Positions 24,501 through 34,300 of a stretch of DNA of 64,000 nucleotides are shown piece by piece. The DNA comes from M3007 sp964484205. Lineage in GTDB: Bacteria > Bacteroidota > Bacteroidia > Chitinophagales > Saprospiraceae. The position numbers were made by a program, and so were the translations under genes. The stretch covers positions 164,051-228,050 of the forward strand of contig CAZAEZ010000004.1 of NCBI GenBank assembly GCA_964484205.1. The letters are read 5' to 3'. The notes under the pieces are model-generated. The model did no database searches. It saw only the letters and a list, made by a program, of their open reading frames with translations, and was not told the DNA's origin. How positions within the stretch are numbered: position 1 is the first letter of the stretch; each line of letters opens with the position of its first letter.

Positions 24501-25450
24501 ATCGTTACTTTCTTTCCATCCGGGCCGGTCTCGGTTTTAAACAACAGGTCCACTACGCGGGCGTCTGCAAAGCCAAATTGTTGCCCGGTCGCTTCATACA
24601 GGCCCTGGGCGGCGCCAAAAATCTGGGCTGGAATCCGGAAGCCGTTTAGCAGAAAAGTGGAGGCCATGCCGGCGATGTTCTGGTATTGGGCTTTGGAAAC
24701 CGCGTTGAGCATGTCCGGTAGCGTGCCTAACGGGGCCAAGTTGATGAGTTCCTGCAAGCCGCTCCGGATCAGCATCCTGAAATAGCCGGTAAAAATGAAC
24801 TCCGGCAGGTATTCGGCTTCAATAGTGTTGGTGATTTGGGCTTCCGGATCGAAGCGCGATTTGAATTGTTGGCTGAAATCTTTGAGCAGGCCAATTTCAG
24901 CCGCACCGAGTTTTTTAGTTTCCGGAGAAAAACTGCCTTGGCCTTTTGCGCCAACCTTCAGGTGCAGGTGAGGGAACATGGGGAAGACCGTGGCTTCCAG
25001 TTCGGTGCTGCCACCGGCGCCACCGCTGTATTCCTGAATGCGGAAATTAAACGTATTACCCAGGAAGGTATTCAGCTCGGAATAAGGCAGCGGTTTTGCG
25101 GCAAACGCTTCAAATAGTTCGGTCAGGTAGGCTGTCGTGGGCGCATCTTGCTCTGTTTTCCCGGATGCCGCCCACACCCAGCGGACCAGTATTTTGACCA
25201 TTTCCTGAAAATCCTGCTCCGCAATTTTGTCCGAGTTTTCCTTGTTTTCCAGAAAAAGCATCGCCACCCCTTTCACCCGTTTCGCTTTTAAGGCATCCAG
25301 TTCCTCCGGTTTTAAGGCCTTCAACTGCCCGGCCGTCAGGGCAACCGCCTCCGGCGCCCAGGTGAGCGCCGGCTGGAAATAAATATCCAGATTCTTTTTC
25401 CCGGAATCGGGCAAACCACTGATTGTTTTATTGAAATCGAAGCTAATCAT
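18575..25450 (-). CDS. Giant-operon protein 4: about 2291 residues with a tandem helical repeat array
   Basis: I do not recognise the family. The N-terminal half (1-1300) is mixed alpha/beta with blocks such as WEGCTIATGGYFLYIQHKD and ECWWQDIYGNKLS. Residues about 1315-1835 hold roughly seven degenerate helical repeats of about 75-85 residues. Their shared pattern is I-T-x-x-x-L-x-x-L near the start, then F-x-x-L-x-x-F-E-x-A-L-K, L-G, F-K-x-x-L-L and P-F-Y-R-I at the end. The C-terminal third is beta-rich (HQNAWASIWLSRNKILLAG, FIFQTPAVRF). There is no signal peptide. The frame opens at TTG 25456, but ATG 25450 (MISFDFNKT) is preferred. It starts 9 nt after the preceding stop. Confidence 0.77.
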   Translation of the reverse strand: MISFDFNKTISGLPDSGKKNLDIYFQPALTWAPEAVALTAGQLKALKPEELDALKAKRVKGVAMLFLENKENSDKIAEQDFQEMVKILVRWVWAASGKTEQDAPTTAYLTELFEAFAAKPLPYSELNTFLGNTFNFRIQEYSGGAGGSTELEATVFPMFPHLHLKVGAKGQGSFSPETKKLGAAEIGLLKDFSQQFKSRFDPEAQITNTIEAEYLPEFIFTGYFRMLIRSGLQELINLAPLGTLPDMLNAVSKAQYQNIAGMASTFLLNGFRIPAQIFGAAQGLYEATGQQFGFADARVVDLLFKTETGPDGKKVTIQVPDTYYRIELKNPAKIPYLKTQSGGAFTAITYRIDTEAKNSRTYPLFDLAQKLKTVEAAGFPASLPEQIPFYTPQNMNFALRQVIEWKKSKTDTDQLLPLSSSLRTHVRAADPAPKVDLFNWPGGDHKQEKAVGNAGFSWVSMIKFNVRRIPNIQNEGFLAHTYEITEAGDDDLNILEEIFNFLSKNAESDPVDLYLAYTPGGEAGGGGLVSLEPASGAPPIQIFRSNLSTNTADSVRSAFAAELRQGTPNKTPDTRFLQFIWEGCTIATGGYFLYIQHKDPAVDENWFKQATSASVHLIIEFRNTADPIHKFNNAVMLANPVEAEKDLVLARSSATVPVLVIPPGHIGFRLSREIPATPAKDAKAEAAGLYHMLGFGLVGGSGFISTQPGIPIGPTLWNDPHQKWLYERLIPAYSLRENPPTTTIPQLLPGKDNPYLGIQEQASLPVECWWQDIYGNKLSTATPKPGGFPLRYTDPVIGLNQWPSVSEHFRFVKKDASTIALELVFAFDTNPYSAPGGTSEEQAAAKKRADQRRKADLLTYQKVYFQLAQADVTLSASTTLDNGWAIGAADGLDKAGLLRFVAEIYTYLSDSKKAPTAYERSFSRKSSLVKVPDQFIFEIGVRFTISRQATFVHEDLRIKDANKKATLNVLDAHQEVLSNTAFLTPKIIPGTTTVRDFAGDFEQAFPDLRLAVGEDRLKKKHAVDIGRPYYAVQLGTARGISYDISEENPAYFAIPPLANTLHAGKVPLNNYEGWKKNAGDNPQTFDLFATEEKQFDAIDINVLAREFLVAVEDFLEPESLVQAMQLDQAKTEAILTAKSSLAQSISNSLDVILLEDRNTGTLQEAKDALKRELLVHLVKGYDIETAVQFAVAIKVGNTALTKDWVSPKALPRIRGAAVVKNVWLGEDPQNLTLANQENLDFNLSAGRIDLQKSTGASTFTYLFDTKTPEKFASIHLELEFRVTEIEHTIETVPGIPEEFQASNWLSLVLPENLNTYKITDALLADADKRVDAESKNLAGFRQALDKLNASDRKNSQYAKQADFEASLKTILGATEYAKFKDTLRAFSKPVYAVTPAGINRLTPALNTAIRNHTDFKTTLKTVRKSTLPGTEFPSLPELETALKTATGASGFDRFKDRLLKYTNPFYRIEGAMLQNLNALIDAGNTELGPVRDILVSSKIKDFEFLSLSGLETGLRKELPAADYDAFKDQLLELARPVFKIGTTALDRLELEAEAALTSLRLLQKALKEIQTGGLLFDKDFFARQELETALKKELGRLSYEKFKALILKYAQPFFQITDARLDALDAHFRGKTDAAEFRAVGNALRAGALKGAKFFKPADFKTAVVDVIGQQQFDRFGVSLLAFFNPFRITDGLLAGLQDETNVPDRDQFDIVLQALGAGKLKNIDFVGLPDFEYALTDSLGTKFYGLFYEQLTLFSAAFYRIAGTMLQGLEKKYAVEMADNSSIKAVLQKIKASPLKDRLYIGLENLERDLQTLLGAEDFQLFHNRAPLFTNSNYMGKSPVPIPLCDYPSPPSLIYQGAEVDESSRTDLEDIRQWEYTIIYEHEDIAQDSIDCIIQLNTLPALMEGSLARAAKVPARDLFQALVNFNELYPDLAKDLALLRKETLFDAGKGEDQKLAKKALLAFQTLAGEIADAWKIWKPVVSVYKPETGDMHFEISEEPLPDVTGANGEPLKRKQGFIYPRGTILRSRLGADDPEPLLALPGYQQEGDGVWDDASVKKTFTFLEDPLDQTFFGDSLIPDRKFTVENLDVVEHQNAWASIWLSRNKILLAGHETNPKFIFQTPAVRFTNLVSPFITNDEPWDLATLHSPGDQAEDKPLLEHLQRLMELVAPDITGLDVDYELRLSCRYAFALALGTGLNVDLKSTLPLLMGLRLKPKATLASGEKLLAAYPKMLADEIDLWLRLNEPSPQNASLLFSVDLFSKVDPESLTSLPMLRIKQIELNLKNILAKN
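19950..21510 (-). repeat. Array of about seven degenerate protein-level repeats
   Basis: Inside the 2291-residue protein, units recur with endings PVYAV, PFYRI, PVFKI, PFFQI, PFRIT and AFYRI, each followed by a short helix with conserved leucines (MLQNLNALI, ALDRLELEA, RLDALDAHF, LLAGLQDET, MLQGLEKKY). DNA identity between units is low, so the array is old. The edges are approximate. Confidence 0.7.
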
Positions 25451-25459
25451 GTGCAAGGC

Positions 25460-27577
25460 TTAATTTATCAACCAGTTTTTGGGATGATCCGTGCCGGTCG
25501 GCGAATCGATGATGAATTCCTGTTCCACCCGCATTTCAAATTTCTTTTTCACTTCAATCATCAAAATTTTCACCGTGGCCGAAACGGATACTTCGGCCGA
25601 AAGCAGGATTTGAATGTCTTTGTAAACCTCCACCACAAACAGGATGGTCGCTTTGGCGACGACTTCGATTTCGATGGAAATGACCACGAAGTCCACCGCC
25701 CCATAGAGCCGCCCCACGATCTGAAGGCCGCCGCGCAGCTTGTAGTACAGGATTTCATCGCCGCCGACCGGCCGGTACCAGGAGATGACGCCTTCAATGA
25801 CGGCTTGAAGGGTGATGCTGATCTCGGCTCTCAGCGGGCCTTTATTGAAGGACTTGCCCAGCCCCACCCGCAAGCCCAGGCCAAACTCGTACACCGTCGT
25901 GAACACCCCTAATTTTTCATCTTTTACTTTGGGGATGTTGGTGGAAGTGGCTGCCGAAAGTTTCCGGAAATAAAACCCGCCGGCGCCGGTGAAGGGGAAG
26001 ATCTCTATGCCGAAAGAACGGGTGTAATCAAAATTCCGGGGAAAACCGAGGTCTACGCCAAAATCGCCGTTGGTGTACACGTCGACGATGATGCCCGGCA
26101 GGATGAGGGTTACGGCCCCGAGCTCCATGCGCCGGAACAAATCGGGCAGCACCAGCTCGCCGTGGTATTTGCCGATGGTATCGCTGATTTTGGTGTAGAG
26201 GATTTCAAAAACGAAACCCTTGAAATTCTTGGCCGCCGCACCGTACAATTCGATCCGCAAGCCATAAATGAGCGGGTCGTTGAAAATGAGGCTGAGGTTC
26301 AGCATGTGCAGCAGCGAAACATCCAGGCCGATCAGCCATTCGCTTTCGGCGCTGAAGGCGATGGGGCTTTTATCCCCGAGGAAGGATTTTTGCGGACTGC
26401 CCATGCTGAGGCCGCGGTTGGCTTTCACCAGGTCGTGGTTCTGCTTCAGGGTGCCGCGCAAGGCGCCCATTACCTCCCCGATGGAATTGACATTGGCAGC
26501 CTGAGTGAAGGCGATATGCTGGCCCAGGCCGAGGTAGCGCAGTTTGAAGAGCGCCCCTTCCTTGCCCGGCACCTGCAGGGGTTTGCCGTCTACCAGGTCC
26601 CAGTTCAGGGGTTTGTTTTTATCAAACCCGAGAAAATCGCCGTAAAAAAAGATGGAGGTTTTCCGTTTGGGCTTTGTGGTAAACTTGATCTCCAGGGAAG
26701 TGAATTTGAGCAAATTGAGCTCTGTCGGGATCAGGCCGGGCGGGGTTTGCAGGATAAACGTGAACGATTTTTCCTTTGTCGCCTTGTTGGATTTAAATTT
26801 CAGCCGTATGCTGTCCGATAGTTTGTCGAGGTCAAACACAAACCGGGAAATAAAATCCCAGGGCGGGTCAAACTCGTATTCATCAATGGATGGATCGACC
26901 AGGGAGGCGAAAAAGGTGATGACATCGCCGAGGGTCAGTTTATTGTTCTTATCAACTTTGATCCCGAATTCAAGTTCCAGTTCATTTTTGTTGGGCTTGT
27001 CATAGGCTGCCTCGAAGATGACTTTCCCGATTTGTACCTGGAAGAAGAGTTTTTTTTCAACGATGGTTATTCCTTCCCCATCTTTTATTTCCTTGCCATT
27101 TTCTATTTTCCGGTACATCCGCAGGCAGGCGCCGAGGGAGAGAAATTCCAGCCCTTCGATAGGCGCCTGTATCATGCCGCGGATTTCACCGGTGATCCGC
27201 TGGCCGCTCAGCTTGGCCAGGTCCAGGCTGGCAGTTATGTTCAGGGGAGTCGTATCGTCGGACCAAAAATTGATATCCGGATGCCAGCTGATGCGCCCGC
27301 TAAATCCAAATTGTTTGGTGTTATCCAGAAAGCGGTCGTAGCGTATTTGCAGCTCGTGCAAGTCAATAGTAGTCCAGCCTTTCAACGCATTCGGCTTCAG
27401 TTTGTCCTCCTCCTCCACCACCAGGTTGATCAGGCCGGTCACCAGGTCGATCTTTTCTCCCGATTTATTGGAATACCGGACCACTATGGAGCTTGCGGTG
27501 CCGGTAGAGCCGGTAGTAAACGAAAACTCCCGGTCCGACTCGCTTAACAGCAGCCCGATTCCTTTTTGCGTACTCAT
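25460..27577 (-). CDS. Giant-operon protein 3: 705-residue beta-rich protein (DUF6603-like, tentative)
   Basis: The product (MSTQKGIGLLLSESDREFSF) is dominated by alternating hydrophobic strands. Near 520-570 it has PGIIVDVYTNGDFGVDLGFP and IEIFPFTGAGGFYFRKLSA, which resemble, from memory, large uncharacterised DUF6603-type proteins; I could not check this. Its last 130 residues (FNKGPLRAEISITLQAVIEG and the strands after it) look like an elongated beta sheet. No signal peptide, catalytic motif or metal site was found. It follows the 1265-residue gene after 3 nt and precedes the 2291-residue gene by 9 nt. Strand content suggests a structural or lipid/ligand-binding role, but nothing in the sequence proves it. 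Confidence 0.75.
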   Translation of the reverse strand: MSTQKGIGLLLSESDREFSFTTGSTGTASSIVVRYSNKSGEKIDLVTGLINLVVEEEDKLKPNALKGWTTIDLHELQIRYDRFLDNTKQFGFSGRISWHPDINFWSDDTTPLNITASLDLAKLSGQRITGEIRGMIQAPIEGLEFLSLGACLRMYRKIENGKEIKDGEGITIVEKKLFFQVQIGKVIFEAAYDKPNKNELELEFGIKVDKNNKLTLGDVITFFASLVDPSIDEYEFDPPWDFISRFVFDLDKLSDSIRLKFKSNKATKEKSFTFILQTPPGLIPTELNLLKFTSLEIKFTTKPKRKTSIFFYGDFLGFDKNKPLNWDLVDGKPLQVPGKEGALFKLRYLGLGQHIAFTQAANVNSIGEVMGALRGTLKQNHDLVKANRGLSMGSPQKSFLGDKSPIAFSAESEWLIGLDVSLLHMLNLSLIFNDPLIYGLRIELYGAAAKNFKGFVFEILYTKISDTIGKYHGELVLPDLFRRMELGAVTLILPGIIVDVYTNGDFGVDLGFPRNFDYTRSFGIEIFPFTGAGGFYFRKLSAATSTNIPKVKDEKLGVFTTVYEFGLGLRVGLGKSFNKGPLRAEISITLQAVIEGVISWYRPVGGDEILYYKLRGGLQIVGRLYGAVDFVVISIEIEVVAKATILFVVEVYKDIQILLSAEVSVSATVKILMIEVKKKFEMRVEQEFIIDSPTGTDHPKNWLIN

Positions 27578-27580
27578 GCG

Positions 27581-30500
27581 TTACGTTTTTTTAGGTGGAT
27601 TAGTTGGTGTGAAATCCGGTTCGTCGTTCACATAGGAGGCATACCAACCCAGCAATTTGTCTTTGCGCAGCGGCACTTCATTGGCTGTCCGCGGGTCGCC
27701 GAACAGGATGATCTCGGTTTTGCCGCTGGGCGGAAAGGATACCACCATGAATTTAATCACGATATTTTTCAGTTTGAGCAAGTAGCCCACATTGTCGGCA
27801 ACCCCGGGTTTCGGGTCTTTGTAGGACTCAAAGCGGATGCTCTTGAACACAATCTTGAGCAAACCCTGGATCGTGATCTCCTTTTTCCCGCCGGTGGACC
27901 CCGGTAGTTTCAGGCCCAGGTAAAGCCCTTCGGCTTCGGGTTTCCAGGCAACGAGGATGCCGGCCACGAGGCCCGTGCTGCCGGCCAGTGCGCCGGCGCT
28001 TCCCAGGTTCAGGTCGTACTCGATGCCGTACCAGATATCGCCCAACTCGACGCTTGGCAGCGGGGAATTGACGGGCATATAGCCGCTGCTGCTCAGGGCG
28101 TTGGCATCGCCGATCACGGTTTTGAAGGTTTTGAATTTCAGGGGGAATTTTTCGTACAAGCTTTGGCTGCGCCAGCCGCTGCGGTTGAGGTCGAAGGCCA
28201 TTTGCTGGGATTTAAAGGCAAATGCCTTGTCGGTAACCTTGCTGCGTTCCGTAGCCGTTTCTTTGTGCAACCTGAACGACATCGTGATCTGCAGGTTGCT
28301 CATGCTCAGGTAGTCGGGTTTGTCCGGATCGGGCGCCGCAGGCTCGGCGCCGAAGGAGAGCGCATCGAAAGCTTCGAGGTAGGCAAAACGGATGCGCCCC
28401 CAGAAAAAGAAACGCCCGGTGACCGGCAGGGGGTTCGGCAGGGGATTGGGCAAGGGGTCGGTCGCAAACTGGGCTTTGACGATCTCCACTTCCTGAAGCA
28501 CTTTCCCGGACAATTCAAAGCGGTTGGCCCCGCTGAAGCCAAAGGAATAGGTCGTTTTGCCGTTGTGCTTTTCCGCCACGCCTTTGAGGCTGATCATATT
28601 CCGGTCGTCGGTACTGCCCGCGAGCCGGGCTTCTTCGTGGAACAGGAATTCCAGGAAAAGCTGGACTTCGGCGGCAAAATCGGTGACCAGGGAATTCCGG
28701 AACACCACCGTCAGGTAGGGTACATGGAAATTGTAGCCGGAAAGGTCCGCCTCGGGCACGATGCTGTTGTCATAATCGATCAGGGCAAACATGGAAGACG
28801 GCTTGGGCAACAAGCTGGTTCCGGACGATTCGACGGGGGTAACTTCAATGCCCAGGTATTGCGCGTAAAACAAATTCGGGTCCATGCCGCCTGCCAGGGC
28901 CAATAATGCTTCCGGCAGGTTGCCGAGCGGAACGGCGACATTAAAAGCCAGAATGCCGGTCCAGTTGGCCTGTGTTAGCGCGGGCAGAATGGCGGCATAT
29001 TTCTTTCGTTGTTTCGGATCGGTGCTGTTTCCGTTTTCGATGGCGGTATGCACCAGTTCCTGCAAGCCCAGGCCGGCCATTTCCTTGTTCCGGTTAAAAT
29101 CGTTTGGAAGCGACCACAGTTCCGGTTTGGCGGCCAGTTCCACCAGGGGTTTGTCGTGAAACTTAAAAACCAGGATGGTGCCGTTTTTATCCCAATGCTC
29201 CGTGCCCAGTTCGAACAACCAGGTTTCAATGTCGATTTGGTTGGTCACCCCGGTGAGGTTTTTCAAGGCATCGCCTGAAAAATAGGCCTTGAGCGCATCC
29301 GGGTCGGTGATCACCATGAACAGTTGGTTGGACTGGAGCACCGCTTTGAGCGGGGCATCGTGGCGGATGTTGACCATTTGAACCTGCTTGCCGTTCTGGT
29401 TCATCGCCAGTTGCAGGCGCTCGATCTGCAAGGCTTTTTTAAACACGGGGTCCGGCGAAAACGTGGCCAGCAAGCCCTGCGGCGTTGTTCCGGTGAAGGC
29501 GCTGCGGCCCGGGTTCCGGAGCGGGGTCAGGTAGCCGGTTGCTTTGCTGATCTCCCGGATACGGCTGTACCGGAAATTATTTACCAACAGTTTCTCCAGT
29601 TGAAGCATGTCGGTCAGCCGTTCCGGATCGACATGCCCGTAGGGCAACATCGGGAAGGCAAGGGCGGCGTGGGTGGTGGCTGCCTCCAAAGCGCTTTCCT
29701 GCGTCGCATTGAGGCTATCCGGCAGCCCGATTGCCGGCACTTCCAGGTAATCGAGGAATTCGGAACTGGACGATTCGGCTTTGTACAACACCGCCTGGTC
29801 GGGTTGGCCGTAATACGTCGCGCCGTTGCCTTCGTGCACGTAGGCCCAGGAGGACGTGGGGAAATACTGCTCGCCCAAGCCAGGCGCTCCGGAGGCCGGG
29901 TAGCGCACCAGGGCTGCCTGGTTTCCGCCGATCCGAACTGCCGCTTGCAGCATTTCGCGCAGCCAATTGACCAGGTCTTCCACGATTTTCAGGGCCATGA
30001 ATTTTGAACGGTCGGCTGCGCTGAATGTAAAACCCGGAGGGAAATAAACCTGCCGGACCCATTGGAGGATTTCCTCCCGGTCCGCGTCGTTGATCCCCAT
30101 CCCGCCACTATAGCTTTCTTCAATGGGCATGTCGAGGTCGATGGTATCCTTCGGGAGCGTGCGGCCGTCTTTTGCCTTGGATTCGATGATCCCGGCTAGG
30201 TCGCGCAGCAGGGCATAAGCCGAAACAAAAGCCGGGGCAAATGCCGCCTGGTCGGGCACCAGGTTGAGGTAGGAAGGCGCCGAATCCAGCACCTTTACAT
30301 ACTCCAGGCCCGAAATGCCGCAAATCACATTCGCCTCCGGGATCATTTTGCCGGTGGTGTAGTTGGGCACTTTTAGTTCAAACTTCCCCGACGGAACCAG
30401 GTACAACGGCGCGTCCGGCAGGGCTTCCACCTGCAATGTCGCCGGACGGTGCGCAAATACCAAGCGGCTCTCGCCCGCCTGTGGCAACAGGTGCACGGTG

Positions 30501-31378
30501 TAGCCCCGGTTGGTGCGGTAAGCGGATGGCAGGCCCGGGGATTGGCCCGGCACGAATTCGAAATAACTCCGCTGCCGGCTCAGGGGATAGAGCAAGTCCA
30601 GCCGAACCTTCCAATCAATGGTGGCTGGAAAAAAGGCATCCGCTTTGGTATCCGCGTAATGCTCTTGCAAAAAAGGATAGCGGTGCGAGGCCAGATAAAA
30701 CGCATCGCCCGAAGTCGGAAACTCCGGGTCGCGAAAAAAGATGCGCAGGCCGATATCCAGTTGCTCAAGTCCGGGGTAGCCAAAAACTGCCTGGTCTTTT
30801 ATTTTCCATTGTTTTTTGGGAATTCGGAAGGTAAATTCCAGGCACCCTGCGGCATCGCCGGCCATGGGAATTTGCACCGCGGCAATATTTTCCAAAAACG
30901 CATGCCGCCCATACGCGGCGCTCCAGGTAAATGCGGAAGGGGCGCTTCCCGTCAGGGAAAAACCGCCGGTCGTCAACTTGATTTCGACATCTTCGGCAAT
31001 CGAAAACGCATAATTCCGGAAATTCAGAAATGCCCGCCGGCGCACCCGGTTTTTTCCGCCTTTGGCATACACGGCGATCGAATGGGTCCGCCACAGGATC
31101 AGAGGATCGGCAGGGTTTTCAATCCAAAGAAAACGCGTTTCCAGGTAAAGCGGATCCTGCAGAAACTCGCGCAGCCGGTCCTGCAATACCGTTTTTACCG
31201 CCGTTTCCTCTTCCTTTTTCAGTTTTAAAAAAAGAAAAACGCCGGCCGCCGCCCACTGGTCTTCCAACGTGGAAGCGTTGGCCGCGCCAAACCAGGCCGG
31301 TATGTACCCTTGGGGTAAATCCAGACGCTTCAGCGCCGTGGCCGGGAATGGCGCACTTTTATATACCCAATTCGTCAT
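27581..31378 (-). CDS. Giant-operon protein 2: 1265-residue protein of unknown function
   Basis: I do not recognise the family. From MTNWVYKSAPFPATALKRLD the first 330 residues are mixed. A central region contains SSWAYVHEGNGATYYGQPD (about 510), which resembles HSYTHNEGSGAQYLGFG in the 1103-residue neighbour and may mark a shared fold. A proline run, PLPNPLPNPLPVTG (about 980), separates this from a beta-rich C terminus. That part (DNVGYLLKLKNIVIKFMVV, KTEIILFGDP, LGWYASYV) is similar in style to the 705-residue protein. There is no signal peptide. It starts 11 nt after the first operon gene ends. Confidence 0.75.
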   Translation of the reverse strand: MTNWVYKSAPFPATALKRLDLPQGYIPAWFGAANASTLEDQWAAAGVFLFLKLKKEEETAVKTVLQDRLREFLQDPLYLETRFLWIENPADPLILWRTHSIAVYAKGGKNRVRRRAFLNFRNYAFSIAEDVEIKLTTGGFSLTGSAPSAFTWSAAYGRHAFLENIAAVQIPMAGDAAGCLEFTFRIPKKQWKIKDQAVFGYPGLEQLDIGLRIFFRDPEFPTSGDAFYLASHRYPFLQEHYADTKADAFFPATIDWKVRLDLLYPLSRQRSYFEFVPGQSPGLPSAYRTNRGYTVHLLPQAGESRLVFAHRPATLQVEALPDAPLYLVPSGKFELKVPNYTTGKMIPEANVICGISGLEYVKVLDSAPSYLNLVPDQAAFAPAFVSAYALLRDLAGIIESKAKDGRTLPKDTIDLDMPIEESYSGGMGINDADREEILQWVRQVYFPPGFTFSAADRSKFMALKIVEDLVNWLREMLQAAVRIGGNQAALVRYPASGAPGLGEQYFPTSSWAYVHEGNGATYYGQPDQAVLYKAESSSSEFLDYLEVPAIGLPDSLNATQESALEAATTHAALAFPMLPYGHVDPERLTDMLQLEKLLVNNFRYSRIREISKATGYLTPLRNPGRSAFTGTTPQGLLATFSPDPVFKKALQIERLQLAMNQNGKQVQMVNIRHDAPLKAVLQSNQLFMVITDPDALKAYFSGDALKNLTGVTNQIDIETWLFELGTEHWDKNGTILVFKFHDKPLVELAAKPELWSLPNDFNRNKEMAGLGLQELVHTAIENGNSTDPKQRKKYAAILPALTQANWTGILAFNVAVPLGNLPEALLALAGGMDPNLFYAQYLGIEVTPVESSGTSLLPKPSSMFALIDYDNSIVPEADLSGYNFHVPYLTVVFRNSLVTDFAAEVQLFLEFLFHEEARLAGSTDDRNMISLKGVAEKHNGKTTYSFGFSGANRFELSGKVLQEVEIVKAQFATDPLPNPLPNPLPVTGRFFFWGRIRFAYLEAFDALSFGAEPAAPDPDKPDYLSMSNLQITMSFRLHKETATERSKVTDKAFAFKSQQMAFDLNRSGWRSQSLYEKFPLKFKTFKTVIGDANALSSSGYMPVNSPLPSVELGDIWYGIEYDLNLGSAGALAGSTGLVAGILVAWKPEAEGLYLGLKLPGSTGGKKEITIQGLLKIVFKSIRFESYKDPKPGVADNVGYLLKLKNIVIKFMVVSFPPSGKTEIILFGDPRTANEVPLRKDKLLGWYASYVNDEPDFTPTNPPKKT

Positions 31379-31389
31379 AGGGATAATGT

Positions 31390-34300
31390 TTAGAAGTAAA
31401 ACTTATCCCCTTTGATCAAGGGAAGGTCAAAAACATCCTGGTTTTTCACCACATTGGTTGTGCCCGGATTCAAAAAGCGGTACGACGGTATGCTGTCCGG
31501 GCCGGTGTGCAGCAGCCGCCTTGGCCGGGTTTTTCCGAGAAATGCTGCGAGCTCGGGCTTGGATGCCGAAGCCGCCGGTATGCCGGCATATTTTTCAAGC
31601 AGCTGGCGCAGGGTGGTACCCACCGGCACGTACAGTTCCCGGTTGCCAACAAAAACCTGTATTTCGGGTATGATCGTGGCCCTGTCCCGGAAAAAGAAAC
31701 TGATTATGCTCCCGGTATCGTCCGCCGCCATCGGTATGGCTGTCGGCAAATCCTGCCAGCGGTCTGCACCCACTATCGTAACGGCGCGCTCCGGCGCCGC
31801 TGCGGGAATGGTTTCGTTTGGAAAAATCAGACGGAAAAACGGTTTCCGGCTGCCCGTTTTTACCAGGTCGAAGAGTCCGCCTGCACCGTCGGTGCTCAGT
31901 TTGCCCCGCGCGCTGGAAAGCAGGCGCGAGAGGAAAGGCCCAAAGCCCAAATATTGGGCGCCGCTACCCTCGTTGTGCGTGTAGCTATGGATGGGGACAT
32001 AAATGCTTCCGGCGCCGGCAAAACCATTTGCTGCCTTTTGTTCCGTGATATGCACAAACTGATACTGCTGGAAGTCGACGCGCAGCCGCATCCCGGGGTG
32101 CAGGTCGATGTAATTTTCGGACATATTCCAGCCGTAATGGTAGTACAACAAGTCGCCGTATTCGAGCGGAAGACACTCGGCAATCCGGTTTTGGAGCACA
32201 CGCAAACCACCCGCATCCAGACCGCCGCGGGTTTCCACATCGGCCATCAGACCGGCATAAGCCGCGCGGATGCCGGCGGAATTGGCGCTGCCCGGGGTCA
32301 GGGTAAGCGTACACGCCGAGCCGGTTTGTTTTAGTGAAAAAATGGCGTTGCCCGCGGGCGACTGGTAATCGGCCTTAAAGATTTTGGGCAGCTCGGAAAC
32401 TACCGGGTCTTCCGGTTTGTCCGATGCACTGAGGAATATATACGGGCTGTTGGTTTTTGTTTTCAGGTAATAGTCCTCCTTGTGCTTCCGTGTTCCGCCA
32501 AACAGGGTTTCATCCTGCGCTTTTATTGTTTCCAGCAAATCGCCGAGCAAGGCCATTTTTGAAACCGGGGGCACATAAATGCGGCGGTCGGGAAGGGTTA
32601 TTTTCTTGTTTTCATGGGTAAAGGAAATGCCTTTTAACGCCCCCATAAAACCTTCCTTGCTCAATTCCACATCAAGCGAAATTTGCATAACCGTGTCCAA
32701 CTCAATCGCTTCGCCAAAGGTATCGCCGGTATCCGGGTCTACCCTGGGTGGCAAAACAAGATAAAAGGGAAGCGCAAACTTGGTGCTTCCTTTCAACACG
32801 CGGGCTGCGCCGGCGCCGTCGGAAGTGAAGGTCATGGACTCGCCCAGCCAGTTGCCTTTCATGCTGACGGGGTCTCCCAGGCTCAGCTGCGGATCGCCCA
32901 GCCGAAACTCCCCATATCCGGGCATGGCATTTTCCAGGACCAGCGGGAGCACCGCCAGTTCCTTGTTTTTTCCAAAAGCCAGTTCCCAGTTTTTATCTTT
33001 TTTAAACGAGAGCTGCACGGCATTGAGCGGCGAATGGTTCACCGGCTCGGTGGATGGGTTGGGGCTGGTCAGTTGCAAACGGGCGCCACCCGTATCCAGG
33101 GTAGCGTACAGCAGCACCGGATCGTCCCAAAAACGGGTCTGAAAAATACCGTTGAAGGACCATTTACTTTTAGGCTCCGCCGACTTCTGGCACTCCAAAT
33201 GCACGTGCCGGAACCCGATCCGCGGGTTGATATCGAAGTCTACCGCACGGGTTGCAATAAGTGCCGCGGCGTCTTCGCGAATGGATAAATGAAATGGGAA
33301 AACCTCGTCTTTCAGCGGCGGGATCATATTGTCCAGGCTAAAATCGCCGGTGATCGTGAGCGCCGGGTGGTAATGCCGCGCGACATCTTCGGCAGTCAGG
33401 GCGCGGTTGAAGATTGCCAGTTGATGGATTTCTCCTTTCCAAGGGTTATCGCTGACCAGATCATTGCCCAGGGCAATTCGAAGCGCGCCCAACCAGGCAT
33501 TGTAGTAGTCCCGGTCGGTGCGTTCGGCTACCTGAGCGCCATTGATAAAAATGCGCTGTACTCCGTCCTGGTTGCAGGAATACACCACATGCGTGGGGCC
33601 GGCGGTACTCAGCGAATCCGGGGGGCTTTTGAAGGGTTTTTCCCAATCGTTGGGCATTTTAGCCAGCCCACCCGGCAAGTAATGGAAACTTACATTCAGG
33701 TAAGCCCCGGGGCCATGGTGCGCTTTTTTAAAATCCCCGACTTTCCACGGGCCTTGCCCGATGATAAAGTTGTCATTGTGTCCGGGCCCTTCAATGGTAA
33801 ATATCCGGGATGGACCTTCCTGCAGGCGTGCAGTCGGTTTTATCCATAGTTCAACAGAAAAAGCCTCGCTCTCCTGGATAGCATCAACCACCAAATTCGG
33901 CTTATCACCAGCCAGGCTAGCCAGCATGCTTTTTCCGGCAAAAGCGATGCCCCGCTCGGTCCAGGTTGCCGGATAGGGGGCGTTTTTTTTCTCGGTGAAG
34001 TTATCCTTGCCATCAAAATACAGGCTGGGTGCACCCTTGCCGGAAATATCATGTACCGAAAATTCCCGCGGTGCATCCGGTTGGGCGCCGAGTGCCCCGT
34101 CGAAGGTATACAATGCCTGCGCCTGGGTCCAGCGGTCATAATCCGACCCGAGCGCCACTTCGAATTTGCCGAGCGTTCCGATAGCGTCGAGCTGAATGCC
34201 GGCTGAATCGGAGGCAAAAACCAGGCTTTCGCCGCGCCATTCAGGGACCAGGGCGAGTTTTTCCTCTTTTTTAAATACTGAATTGTACAGGTGGAGCTGC